From the NCBI GenBank assembly GCA_934635045.1, contig CAKTZA010000005.1:1-64000 (forward strand): DNA of 64,000 bases, read 5' to 3'. A program made the position numbers and the translations under genes. Below the pieces are notes generated by a model, which had not been told where the DNA came from, made no database searches, and saw only the letters and a list, made by a program, of their open reading frames with translations. Below, piece by piece: positions 52,549 through 61,378 of this stretch. Within the stretch, counting starts at the first letter, position 1. Every line of letters begins with the position of its first letter. This DNA is from an uncultured Kiritimatiellota bacterium (lineage in GTDB: Bacteria; Verrucomicrobiota; Kiritimatiellia; RFP12; UBA1067).

Positions 52549-55500
52549 CGCATCTCCTTCGACGTGGCGAGCGCCAGCACACGTCCGCGATCACCGACGG
52601 CGCAATAGAAATGGTAGACGACGCCCGCGTGCTTGATGACCCACGGCTTGTGCGCATGGACGCGATCCCACGGTTCCGAGGGGAAGACGAGCGGCGCGCC
52701 ATCCCATTTCGTCCAGTGGACGAGATCGCGGCTCACGGCAAACGTCTCGCCCGCGTGTTCGGCAAAAGGCCCCCACTGGTAGCCAAAGTAGAACATGACG
52801 TACTTGTCCCCGACTTTCCGAACCATCGGATCCGCCGACAGCCCCGCCCTGTCCGCACCGTCACGGTTGAGGATCACCGGCTCGCTCCCGTAGCGCGTCC
52901 ATGTCCGAAGGTCGTCCGAGACGGCCATGCCGATTGACTCCAGCCACGGCTTCGGCGAGCCGGACACGCCCCCCGTCTTGGCATTGTAGTACATCACGTA
53001 CCGCTTGCCGAGACGCCGCGTCTCGTCCTCCATGACGAAGCTCTTGTAGAGCGTGACGTCCTCGAACCACCGTGCCGACCTGTCCCACGGCGCCAGCGCC
53101 GGACGGTCGCCGACCCGCGTCCAGGGCCTTGCGGCAGACGGGTCATCCGTCATGGCGAGGCCAATGGCCAGCGGATCGGTCTCATAGCCGGCCTTGGCGC
53201 CGCCGATATACGTCATCCAATACCGGCCATCCCGCGTGCCGAGCGTATTCGGTCCGTCCCAGCGCACATCCAGCAGCGCAGGGCCGCCGTCGGCCTGCGC
53301 GCAATCCCACGCGCCGTCCGCGCCGCGCAGCAATGCCGGGCCGAGCGGGCGCCACCGCAACAGGTCGTCCGACTTTGCCAGATGCGTCTCGTAGCCCTTC
53401 TGGTCGAAGACGATGTACAGCATATACCAGGAATCCCCCTGCCGGAAGACATTCGGGTTGTCGAGCATCTTCCCCTCCTCAGGCGCCAGGATCACGCCGT
53501 ACTTGTAAGGGGTTTTCACTTTCTCGTAGACCGCGCGCATCTCGTCTGCGGAAACGGACGAATCGGACACGACCCTCCAGTTCCGCAACGTGCAGCTTCC
53601 GCCCCTGACCATCAGCGCGATGTCGCGCACCCCTTCGACCTTGAACGACAGCGGTGCGGATACCTTGCCCGCGACGGCCTTTATGCGCGCCAACGGAAGC
53701 GACGGCGCCATTTCTGAGACATCCATCACCTCAATGACCGTCTCGGCATCCGCTGCCGCGACGTCAATCTCGATTTGCGTTGCGCCTTTCCCGAAATCGA
53801 TCTGGCCGTAAGAGGCATAGCTTCCGCACGACAGCGCACAGCCCTTCGCGCTCCGCCGCGCGAAAAGCGTCCAGGCCGCGTCCTGCGCCCTGATTTCGAC
53901 GCCCTGTCCAAACGCGCGCCGTGTGCCGAAATCTGTCTTGCCGGGCGCATCGTTCGCAACGATTCGCTCCGGCTTCCGCCTGCCCGTTTTCAGAAGTTTC
54001 CAATTCTTCAGATTGCAGATGCCGCCCGACACGCGGCAGATCACGTCGCGTTTTCCACGCACCTCACCGAACAGCGGAGACACGACGGCCCTGTAGTCAT
54101 GCCATCCGCCCGCCTCCGGATTGAATGCCGCGATCTTGCGCTCCGGCATATCGCCCGTGATGTCGAAGAACTCGACCCGGACGCCCGGCTGATCCGTCGC
54201 CAGGTTCAACTCTAGAGACTGTACGCCTGTACCGAAGTCGACCGTCCCATAGTTGACGAGGCCTCCGTCCATAACCGCAATCCAGCCGTCCTTCTCGCCC
54301 GGTCGCACATCAGAATTGTCGAACTGCGAGCCTTGCGGAATGTAGGCGAGAAGTCCCCAGGCGGCCTGATGCGGCGTCACGGGCTTGCCGCCCGCCGCAT
54401 CAATCTGCGCGGTCTTCTCGAACGCGGGCTTCTGCGCAAGCATCTCGCCGCGATCATCCGCCCAGAATCGCGCGGCTTTCGCAAGGCGGGGCGCGAGCGT
54501 CGCCGCTTCCGGCGACGGCCCATCGCCGACGAACCAGAACTCGAAGCCATACGGCGGCAGTTTCACGCGCGTCGGCGCCGCCGATGCGGCGACGGGTGCA
54601 GCGGACATCTCTCGACAGATGGCGAACGCCTTTCCACCGCGCGTCCAGACCGGTGCGACATCCTGTGGCGCGTCCGTCACGTTGAGAAACATCACCAGCC
54701 GCCGCCCGTCCACATGACGCCATGTCGAATGCAGCACCTTGTCCACCGTGACCGGGTTTGGTTCGCAGACGCCCCATTCCGTCGAAAGCGTCGGGACGGG
54801 CTCGGCGAACGCAAGCGGCGCCTCCATTTCAGCGCTGTTGAGAAAGTCGGCGAGCGCCCACCGACAGTGCGCGAGCTTCTTCAGAAAGCCGCGGCGCGGC
54901 GACGGGTAGCATACCGTCAGGTAATGCGTCCAGCCGATCTGCTCGCCATACGCGAGCTGCTCGGCGTACTTCGGGAAGAAGCTCTCGTAGGTTCCCGGAA
55001 CGCGATGGAAGTCGCAGCCGCGCCCGACGAACTGGACGCGAGGCGAATAGAGCGACTGAAAGAGCGGCACATGCCCAGAGCGGCCGGCTCGCCACCCAAG
55101 GAATCCGTCCAGCCGGTTCACGCACGGCTCGGCCGTCTCCTCGCTCGTATGGACAAGCTCCGGCATCTCCTTGCGCAGGTCGCCCATCAGGTAATTGCAG
55201 AACTTCCAGATGCCGCCGGACGTCCAGGACGCCGGGTCACCGACGCGGTGTCCGTGGCTCGGGTCGAAACAGACATGGGGCGTCGCGCAGATCAGCTGGT
55301 CGTGGTAGATGCCGTCCAGGTGGGCGTCACGCGCGACACGGCGCGTCCGGCGGCAGAGGAAGTCCCGCCATTCGGGCACGGCCGGGCAGGGATCGACATA
55401 ATCCTCGTCCGGGCCGAAGTGCTCGATCGGCGCAACGCCACGTTCGTCCTTGACCGCCCAGAGCTTGCCGGTCTTGCTGAAGCCGTTGGACTTCTCGGCG

Positions 55501-57203
55501 TGCCTGCCGGCGTACCAGAGGCGCGGGTTCGTGTAGGCGAGGAAGCGGACGCCCTCGGCCTGAAGTTCCCGGATGCTGTCGCACGCCTCGTCGACGAGCG
55601 CGTAGTTCGGCCCGTATCCGCCATGTCCGTCTGCGGGCGTGATGACCCCCGTGACAAATGCCGTCGGCACGTCAAAGTAGTCGCACAGGTACCGAACGGC
55701 CGGCTTGCGCCCCTGCGTCAGGTTCAGATTGACGATCCACAATGGATTCTTCATGAACCATGTCGGCGTGTCGGCACGCGGAAGGGACTTCGCGTACCAA
55801 GGGGCGGACGACTTCAGGAACTTGCGGTAGACCTGCCCGGCCTCGAACCATCCGCCGCGATACGTCTCCAGCACGCCTTTTCCGCTCGACCGGAAGCGCC
55901 GCGCCCCCGGTTGCCCTGCCTCGCGCGGCGCGCTGACGAAATACTCCAGCGTCAGCTGTCCGTTGACGCCGGACGACATGTAGCTCTTGGTCAGGCATTT
56001 CGGATCTTCGGCGCCGAAGTAAACGCCGTTGCCCCGGTCGTCGTAATAGCCGACGAACTGCATCGTGGCCCGGTCTTCCGGATACCGGCTGCGCATCTGG
56101 TAGCTGATCGTCGGGTTTCTGGCGACCACCCCGCAGAACTGCGGCTCGACCAGCGTGTCGTCTCCCGGCAGCTTCGCAAGGCGCGCCTTCGGGAAGACGG
56201 CCCCGCGAATGCGACAGCCTCGCGCATCATCCGCCTCCAGGCGTCGCTCGATGCGATTCCCGTCCAGGCGAACGTCCTGCCGAACCGTGAAGCCCGCGCC
56301 CGCGCTCGTGACGACAAAGCCGTCCTGCCGGAACTCGGCGCGCGAGCGAATGCGGCGCGAGCCGGAGCGCATTCGCCGCGGAACGCCGTCCTCGCCTTCA
56401 TATTCGAGTTCCCACCCGAGGCCGTCCTCGACAAGCAGCGCGTCACCTGTCAGACGGTTCCAGGCGCCAAGAATCGGATTTCCCGAAACGGGCCTCTCCG
56501 CAACCGCCATCACGAGCCCCGCCGTCTCCAGGAAGCGGACGTCCTTCTGCGCCTGGCGCCAGGCGACAGTCTCCGGCGCATCCCATCGGCCGAACCGTCC
56601 GTCCCGGCCGCCGGCCTCCGGAAAGAGATCGGCGATCGGACGCGCGCGATCGTCCAGTTCAACGCGCCTGACGTCAACCGCCTGAGCCAAGACAATCGGC
56701 TTGCGCGTCCGGGAATTCGGGACAAACGAGTTGTAGCTGCGCGAACCGACAAGGACGCCATCGACGTAAAGCGAAAGCAGGTAGCCGACGCGCGACTGCT
56801 CGGGCTGGCTGTAGTAGGCGACCGTACCCGCCACGCGCACGGGCCCGAGCGGATCGCTCTCCGCATTGACCGCGAGCGTTGCAACGCCGTTCAGGCTCGG
56901 ATCGACCAGGCTTTCGCCAAACAGCCTGAAAGTGTAGAGCCGATTGTCCGGCGCCCCGGAAATCTCCAGCGAAAACACGTCCGGCTTTGTGACGACCGGC
57001 CCAGAATACGCATTCGTGCAGGCGAACGCGACGACAAACGAGTATCCTGACACGCCTCTGCGCCCATCTGACGACGGGACGATCGGCGCCGAAGCGGACA
57101 GATCCGCCCCCGGAACGAATCCTGCCAGCGGTTCGGCTCCGCCCCAGGCCGAACACGCCAACAGCAGACCGCACACGGCACCGGCTTTAACACGCATCCT
57201 CAT
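52545..57203 (-). CDS. 1552-residue secreted protein: DUF6259-like barrel, two beta-sandwich modules and a GH43-like propeller
   Basis: The signal peptide (about 1-24) precedes a LamG-like stretch (about 50-190). A glycosidase barrel of DUF6259 type covers about 210-900. It has acidic candidates in LDGIYHDQL (D630, D635) and HTSEETAEPC, and PTWFMKNPLW at the start of its barrel. Two CBM6-like sandwiches follow, at about 980-1075 and 1125-1212, each ending in a paired CNLKNWKLL/CTLRNWRVV. The last 330 residues are a five-bladed propeller (MLDNPNVFRQGDSWYMLY, DDLLRWRPLG, DDLRTWTRYG, SRDLVHWTKWDG) like GH43 or GH130. Two different glycosidase folds in one chain suggest sequential cleavage of one substrate. 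Overlaps the rhamnosidase gene by 4 bases. Confidence 0.78.
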   Translation of the reverse strand: MRMRVKAGAVCGLLLACSAWGGAEPLAGFVPGADLSASAPIVPSSDGRRGVSGYSFVVAFACTNAYSGPVVTKPDVFSLEISGAPDNRLYTFRLFGESLVDPSLNGVATLAVNAESDPLGPVRVAGTVAYYSQPEQSRVGYLLSLYVDGVLVGSRSYNSFVPNSRTRKPIVLAQAVDVRRVELDDRARPIADLFPEAGGRDGRFGRWDAPETVAWRQAQKDVRFLETAGLVMAVAERPVSGNPILGAWNRLTGDALLVEDGLGWELEYEGEDGVPRRMRSGSRRIRSRAEFRQDGFVVTSAGAGFTVRQDVRLDGNRIERRLEADDARGCRIRGAVFPKARLAKLPGDDTLVEPQFCGVVARNPTISYQMRSRYPEDRATMQFVGYYDDRGNGVYFGAEDPKCLTKSYMSSGVNGQLTLEYFVSAPREAGQPGARRFRSSGKGVLETYRGGWFEAGQVYRKFLKSSAPWYAKSLPRADTPTWFMKNPLWIVNLNLTQGRKPAVRYLCDYFDVPTAFVTGVITPADGHGGYGPNYALVDEACDSIRELQAEGVRFLAYTNPRLWYAGRHAEKSNGFSKTGKLWAVKDERGVAPIEHFGPDEDYVDPCPAVPEWRDFLCRRTRRVARDAHLDGIYHDQLICATPHVCFDPSHGHRVGDPASWTSGGIWKFCNYLMGDLRKEMPELVHTSEETAEPCVNRLDGFLGWRAGRSGHVPLFQSLYSPRVQFVGRGCDFHRVPGTYESFFPKYAEQLAYGEQIGWTHYLTVCYPSPRRGFLKKLAHCRWALADFLNSAEMEAPLAFAEPVPTLSTEWGVCEPNPVTVDKVLHSTWRHVDGRRLVMFLNVTDAPQDVAPVWTRGGKAFAICREMSAAPVAASAAPTRVKLPPYGFEFWFVGDGPSPEAATLAPRLAKAARFWADDRGEMLAQKPAFEKTAQIDAAGGKPVTPHQAAWGLLAYIPQGSQFDNSDVRPGEKDGWIAVMDGGLVNYGTVDFGTGVQSLELNLATDQPGVRVEFFDITGDMPERKIAAFNPEAGGWHDYRAVVSPLFGEVRGKRDVICRVSGGICNLKNWKLLKTGRRKPERIVANDAPGKTDFGTRRAFGQGVEIRAQDAAWTLFARRSAKGCALSCGSYASYGQIDFGKGATQIEIDVAAADAETVIEVMDVSEMAPSLPLARIKAVAGKVSAPLSFKVEGVRDIALMVRGGSCTLRNWRVVSDSSVSADEMRAVYEKVKTPYKYGVILAPEEGKMLDNPNVFRQGDSWYMLYIVFDQKGYETHLAKSDDLLRWRPLGPALLRGADGAWDCAQADGGPALLDVRWDGPNTLGTRDGRYWMTYIGGAKAGYETDPLAIGLAMTDDPSAARPWTRVGDRPALAPWDRSARWFEDVTLYKSFVMEDETRRLGKRYVMYYNAKTGGVSGSPKPWLESIGMAVSDDLRTWTRYGSEPVILNRDGADRAGLSADPMVRKVGDKYVMFYFGYQWGPFAEHAGETFAVSRDLVHWTKWDGAPLVFPSEPWDRVHAHKPWVIKHAGVVYHFYCAVGDRGRVLALATSKEMR

Positions 57204-57211
57204 CCTCCTTC

Positions 57212-58717
57212 CTATCGAATGATGGCCACGCCGCCCATCCTCGGGCGACTGTTCAGGTTGATGCCGCCCGAACAGGCGACGCTACCGATTCCGGAGTCGA
57301 AAAGCAGCCCCTCGACGGACGCGCCATCAGACGTCATGCGCGTCCCCAGCCGAAAATCCGTGCCGACGCAATCGTACGTCGCTTCGACGACGGAGGGGTT
57401 CTCGTATCCGGTGCAGTCCCAGTAATCCGTCCGCGCCGACGTGTCGAGCGACGGCCTCGTCACCGTGCCGTTTTCTATCTTCGCCGCGTCCGCCCCCGGA
57501 ATCGGTGCCCGGAGTCGCACGCCGAACGCCGGATCCTCATAGTGGTCGTCGTCATACCCCCAGCGGAAGTCCGCGCCTTGGCGGAGTTCGCTCGCGCCAT
57601 TCCAAAAGCACCCGCCGCGCGCCACACGCGCCCTGCCGCCCGCATAGCTTTCCTGCCACGAGGATGGTCCCGTCGGATTCTCGAAGAAGCCATCGGAAAA
57701 GAACGAGCGGTCGGCATAGTAGTCGAGGCACCATTCGGCGACATTTCCAAGCATGTCGTGGAAGCCCCAGTCGTTCGGTCGCTTCAGTCCGACCTCGTGG
57801 ATCTTTCCGCCGTCCGCTTCGCCCACATTGAACCAGGCAAGCCTCGCGACGTTTTCCGCTGTCGCCTCCTCGCCGGTGTAAAGAGCCTCTCCACACCCCG
57901 CCCGGCATGCGTATTCCCATTCTGCCTCAGTCGGGAAATCGACCGCCAGGTCTGTCTTTTCGCGAATGAGAAACAGGTTTGAACCCTCGGCAATCGGATA
58001 AGCCGGCGCAGAGCCCCTGGGATCGTTTCCACGGAAATAGGCGTAAGCCGCCTTGTTGCGAGGGCAGAAGCCGACGTCCGCCCCCTTCGCGATCGAGTCG
58101 TCCGACGCATCGTAGCCAACCACGCTCTGCTGCTGCGCCTTCGTGTAGGTGAAGACGCCAAGATAGTAGTCGGACGTCAGCCGCACCCTTCGTCCGGGTG
58201 AAATCGACCTCATGCTCCAGACGACGCCCTTCGCCGGAACCTTGCGAAAGAGGAAACGGCTCGCCTTCCAGTATCGATCCGCAACGGCATGCGGCAAGGC
58301 ATCCGCCGACACGAAATAGCGCGTCTCCTTCCCGCCGCCGATCTCCACCGACATCCAGTCCGGCGGCTGCGCAGGCGACCAAAGCGTCAGGCGCGCCCGG
58401 AAGCCGTTTGCGGCGGGCAGGACGTCTTCGCGCTCCGGCCGCCAGACGAGGACGCGTTCGCCGCCCGTCGGCACAAGCCGGTTCACGTCGCCCGTCACGC
58501 GGCGGAACGCCGAATCGGGCAGCGCCTTCCATTCCCCCGAATCGGACAGGGCATCGCCGCCAAACGTGACGATGGCATCCGATTCACGCAAGGCGTAACG
58601 GACGACAACGACCCCCGTCGCCTCGTCCCGGGCGACCTCCGTGACCTCGGCGGCCGGGTCTGCGGCCAGCGCAATGCCTGTCGTCAACAGGCAGGAGCAG
58701 AAAGAGCACGTCTTCAT
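57212..58717 (-). CDS. Secreted SUMF1-fold protein, probably not a true sulfatase-maturing enzyme
   Basis: A 501-residue protein with a signal peptide (MKTCSFCSCLLTTGIALAA). An N-terminal beta domain (about 25-125) ends in VLVWRPEREDV and PPDWMSVEI. The SUMF1/FGE fold (about 140-410) has FPTEAEWEYACRAG, GFHDMLGNVAEWCLD and RVARGGCFWN. The active-site cysteine pair of formylglycine-generating enzyme is not seen after RGG, so the domain is probably binding or structural. The tail RMGGVAIIR matches other secreted proteins of the window. Lies 8 bases before the 1552-residue gene and 16 bases after a second SUMF1-like gene. Confidence 0.8.
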   Translation of the reverse strand: MKTCSFCSCLLTTGIALAADPAAEVTEVARDEATGVVVVRYALRESDAIVTFGGDALSDSGEWKALPDSAFRRVTGDVNRLVPTGGERVLVWRPEREDVLPAANGFRARLTLWSPAQPPDWMSVEIGGGKETRYFVSADALPHAVADRYWKASRFLFRKVPAKGVVWSMRSISPGRRVRLTSDYYLGVFTYTKAQQQSVVGYDASDDSIAKGADVGFCPRNKAAYAYFRGNDPRGSAPAYPIAEGSNLFLIREKTDLAVDFPTEAEWEYACRAGCGEALYTGEEATAENVARLAWFNVGEADGGKIHEVGLKRPNDWGFHDMLGNVAEWCLDYYADRSFFSDGFFENPTGPSSWQESYAGGRARVARGGCFWNGASELRQGADFRWGYDDDHYEDPAFGVRLRAPIPGADAAKIENGTVTRPSLDTSARTDYWDCTGYENPSVVEATYDCVGTDFRLGTRMTSDGASVEGLLFDSGIGSVACSGGINLNSRPRMGGVAIIR

Positions 58718-58733
58718 CGGCCTTCCCCCTTTC

Positions 58734-60044
58734 TCATCGGGCGACCGCCGGTGCCGCAAAGCGGAACGTGAAGGGGGAAAACCCGACATATCCGCACGGT
58801 TCGTAGCCCTCTCGATACACCGAGTTCATGTAACGGGAGTCAGACGTGACCTGCTTGCCGCGCGCCACGCGCTTCACTCCCGAGGCCGGTCCCACCGGCT
58901 CAAGCGTGCCGCAGTCCCGATAGCCATAGGAGAACCAGTCCAGACACCACTCCAGCCCATTGCCATACATGTCGTAGAAGCCCCAGGCGTTCGGCCTCTT
59001 CAGCCCAACCGGACGCATCTTTCCGTCAGTCGCGGTTGCGTCATACCAGCAGAGATCCTCCAGGCCGGGCGCCGAATGCAACGCCGCGCCATCGTAGCGG
59101 AAACGCTCTTCGCCCGCACGGCAGGCGTACTCCCACTGGGCTTCCGTCGGCAGGTCGACCTCGACGCCCGTTCTCTGCCGCACCTTGTCGAAACGCGAAT
59201 TGGGCTCGACGGCATGCCCGTCGTTCGGCCAGTCGGCCACCGGGCTGACCAGGATGCCGTTTCCGTTCCCGCGCAGGCGGTCATACGAATAGGACGTCGT
59301 CGGACACTCGTCGTAGGGCGGCGCCTTGCCCGTGTCGTATTCGCTCGGATTCTCCCCCAAGGCGTTGAAGAACTGGCTCTGCGTGAACGGGAAGACCGCA
59401 AGGTAGTAGTCGTTTGTGAAGGAAACCAGGCGCGGGCTGGCCAGGCCATAGACATCGGCAAAATCGCCGCCGCCGTTGAAGTCCTGACGCGCTTCACCAT
59501 AGGAGATTCCCATGCGGAAGGTCCGTCCGGCCGCCTGGACCTTTCGCATCAGGAGCTTCGTCGTCTTGTAGGCCACATTGGTCGGATGCCCAAAGGGAAG
59601 TTCGGCCATCGAGGCATAGTAGTGGACGTTGCTCGGCATCGACAGGTCAATCAGCATCCAGTCCGGCGGCGCCTCCGGCGCCCAGGCACGCACGACTGCG
59701 CGGACTCCCTCGCCCCTGATCCGATGGTTCGGCCACGCCACCGTCGGCTGCCATTGAATCGCATGGATGGTCGACGAATCCGTCTCCCTCACGAAGACAT
59801 TCGCCTCGCCTGTCACGTGCGTCAGGTTTTCGCGGCCGATCGAGACCCACTCGGCCGTGCCGACGACATTCGTCTCGACGTCAAGCGTGACGACCGCCGG
59901 CGCGTCAAGCCGATAGGTGACCAGCACCTTGCGGTTCGCATCCTGCGTCATCGTGACATCCGAGACGACGGGAGCCGCCGCGAAAGCGGACGAAACGAGC
60001 AGACTCGCCGCACTGCTCCAAGCAATCTGAATGACCTGTTTCAT
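58734..60044 (-). CDS. Secreted SUMF1-fold protein (paralogue)
   Basis: A 436-residue protein with a signal peptide (MKQVIQIAWSSAASLLVSSAFAA), the same N-terminal module as its neighbour (VLVTYRLDAPAVVTLDV, GTAEWVSIG, APEAPPDWMLIDL) and a SUMF1 fold with LPTEAQWEYACRAGEE and GFYDMYGNGLEWCLDW. The region after RVARG is degenerate (KQVTSDSRY), so the catalytic cysteines are absent. It ends APAVAR. GAGAAAGGAC precedes the start. It is the first gene of the rhamnosidase operon and is divergent from the XylR-type regulator, so it is a probable target. Confidence 0.78.
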   Translation of the reverse strand: MKQVIQIAWSSAASLLVSSAFAAAPVVSDVTMTQDANRKVLVTYRLDAPAVVTLDVETNVVGTAEWVSIGRENLTHVTGEANVFVRETDSSTIHAIQWQPTVAWPNHRIRGEGVRAVVRAWAPEAPPDWMLIDLSMPSNVHYYASMAELPFGHPTNVAYKTTKLLMRKVQAAGRTFRMGISYGEARQDFNGGGDFADVYGLASPRLVSFTNDYYLAVFPFTQSQFFNALGENPSEYDTGKAPPYDECPTTSYSYDRLRGNGNGILVSPVADWPNDGHAVEPNSRFDKVRQRTGVEVDLPTEAQWEYACRAGEERFRYDGAALHSAPGLEDLCWYDATATDGKMRPVGLKRPNAWGFYDMYGNGLEWCLDWFSYGYRDCGTLEPVGPASGVKRVARGKQVTSDSRYMNSVYREGYEPCGYVGFSPFTFRFAAPAVAR

Positions 60045-60079
60045 GATTTGTCCTTTCTCGTGATTTTCAAGATGGCGGT

Positions 60080-60109
60080 ATTGTAGCATAAGGCAAACGC
60101 ACACGACAA
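60080..60109 (-). promoter_or_regulatory. Promoter of the SUMF1/rhamnosidase operon
   Basis: Minus strand TTGTCG (60109-60104), an 18-base spacer ending in TGC, then TACAAT (60085-60080). The leader to the ATG at 60,044 is about 30 bases and contains AGAAAGGA. Confidence 0.65.
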
Positions 60110-60117
60110 CCCCTTCA

Positions 60118-60159
60118 TATGCAAATTTCGTGCAATAGTTCATGATTGATTTATGCAAA
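60118..60159. promoter_or_regulatory. Candidate operator for the XylR-type regulator
   Basis: TATGCAAA occurs twice in direct orientation, at 60118-60125 and 60152-60159, 34 bases apart (about three helical turns), between the divergent promoters. A related GCAAACG lies at 60093, and an inverted ATTTGC touches the regulator's -10 box. AraC-family proteins often bind such spaced direct repeats. Confidence 0.5.
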
Positions 60160-60175
60160 CGTCATTTGCTATAAT
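60146..60175 (+). promoter_or_regulatory. Promoter of the XylR-type regulator, leaderless
   Basis: TTGATT (60146-60151), an 18-base spacer ending in TGC, then TATAAT (60170-60175). The ATG at 60183 is 7 bases after the hexamer, so the mRNA should start at the codon itself. Confidence 0.7.
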
Positions 60176-60182
60176 CTGCGGC

Positions 60183-61367
60183 ATGAGATTACGACAACAT
60201 CCAATCCGCCACATTGCCGTGGCCCTGTGGACCGGCAACGCCTCCGGCCGAGACCTGCTTTCCGGCGTCTTGCAATACGCGCAGGAACACAGGCACTGGA
60301 ACATCTCGATCATACAGCTGCCGGGCGAGCCGGTGGCCCATCTCAATTCGATTCTTGCGGCCGGCGTCGACGGCATCATCACAAGCGACAGCCGCAACGA
60401 AGCCGTCGCACGCCTGATTCGGGAATCCGCCGCGCCGGTCGTGACCGTTGAATTCCCAAGTGCCGAAAAGCCATCCGCCCGACAGATCGACTACCTCACC
60501 TCGCACAACGACCGAATCGGCGAGTTGGGCGCACGGCATTTCATCTCGTCCGGACTGTTCAACAGTTACGGATTTGTCTCGGACATCGCATTCGAGCATA
60601 TGGTCACGCCGAGTGCGCGCGAACAGGCCTTCAGGAAGACAATCGAGGCCGCCGGTCTCATGTGCCACGCCTTTTCCGACTGGCAGCGAACCAAAGGACA
60701 GGGAATCGATCTTTTGCACAAATGGCTCCTGTCGCTTCCCAAGCCCGCCGCCGTCATGTGCTTCTACGATCCGCTCGCCGTCCGGGTCCTGAACGCCTGC
60801 GCCCACCTCAAGCTGGCCGTGCCCCAGATGGTGTCAGTCCTCGGCGTCGACAACGACATCCTGCTCTGCGAAACGTCCGTGCCACCCCTTTCAAGCATCG
60901 ACCCCCGGCACCGGGACATCGGCGTTCAGGCGGCCCGACACCTGGACGCGATGCTCCACGGGCGACGCATCAAGGACGTGACGCGCCCGTATTCGGAAGA
61001 CCAGGTCTTCGTCCGGGAATCGACGACACGCCTCCCCCCGTCGGCTTCACTCGTCCGGCGTGCGCGCAATTTCATCGCGGCGCATGCGGTCGAGGGCATT
61101 GGAGCTGAAGACGTCGTCTCCTACCTCGGCGTGTCGCGCCGACTGGCCTTCCTGCGCTTCCGCGAGGTTGAGGGGCGGACAATCCGCCGCACCATCGAAG
61201 ACGAGCGCCTGCGCCTCGCGGCCAAAAGACTTCGCGAGACGGGCTGGCCCGTTGCGCGCATCGCGCGCACTTGCGGCTACCATTGCCTACAGACGTTCAA
61301 CGCGGCCTTTCGTCGACGCTTTCGCCAGACGCCCGGCGCCTACCGCGAGGAAGGCTCGTCAAAATGA
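60183..61367 (+). CDS. XylR-type transcriptional regulator, AraC family
   Basis: A 394-residue regulator. A periplasmic-binding-protein-like sugar-sensing domain (about 8-275, LacI/GalR type: IAVALWTGNASGRDLLSGVLQYAQ, VLGVDNDILLCET, VPPLSSIDPRHRDIGVQAARHLDAML) is joined to an AraC helix-turn-helix at the C-terminus (about 290-392: DVVSYLGVSRRLAFLRFREVEG, GWPVARIARTCGYHCLQTFNAAFRRRF). This architecture is that of Escherichia coli XylR. It should sense a monosaccharide and activate the divergent SUMF1/GH43/rhamnosidase operon. The start is the ATG 7 bases after the -10 box; a codon 10 residues earlier overlaps the promoter and is rejected. Confidence 0.9.
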   Translation: MRLRQHPIRHIAVALWTGNASGRDLLSGVLQYAQEHRHWNISIIQLPGEPVAHLNSILAAGVDGIITSDSRNEAVARLIRESAAPVVTVEFPSAEKPSARQIDYLTSHNDRIGELGARHFISSGLFNSYGFVSDIAFEHMVTPSAREQAFRKTIEAAGLMCHAFSDWQRTKGQGIDLLHKWLLSLPKPAAVMCFYDPLAVRVLNACAHLKLAVPQMVSVLGVDNDILLCETSVPPLSSIDPRHRDIGVQAARHLDAMLHGRRIKDVTRPYSEDQVFVRESTTRLPPSASLVRRARNFIAAHAVEGIGAEDVVSYLGVSRRLAFLRFREVEGRTIRRTIEDERLRLAAKRLRETGWPVARIARTCGYHCLQTFNAAFRRRFRQTPGAYREEGSSK

Positions 61368-61378
61368 CAAGGCGCCCG

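Noticed and set aside
57212..60044. Formylglycine-generating enzymes for sulfatase activation
   Set aside because: The catalytic cysteines after the RGG motif are missing and no sulfatase gene is in the window.
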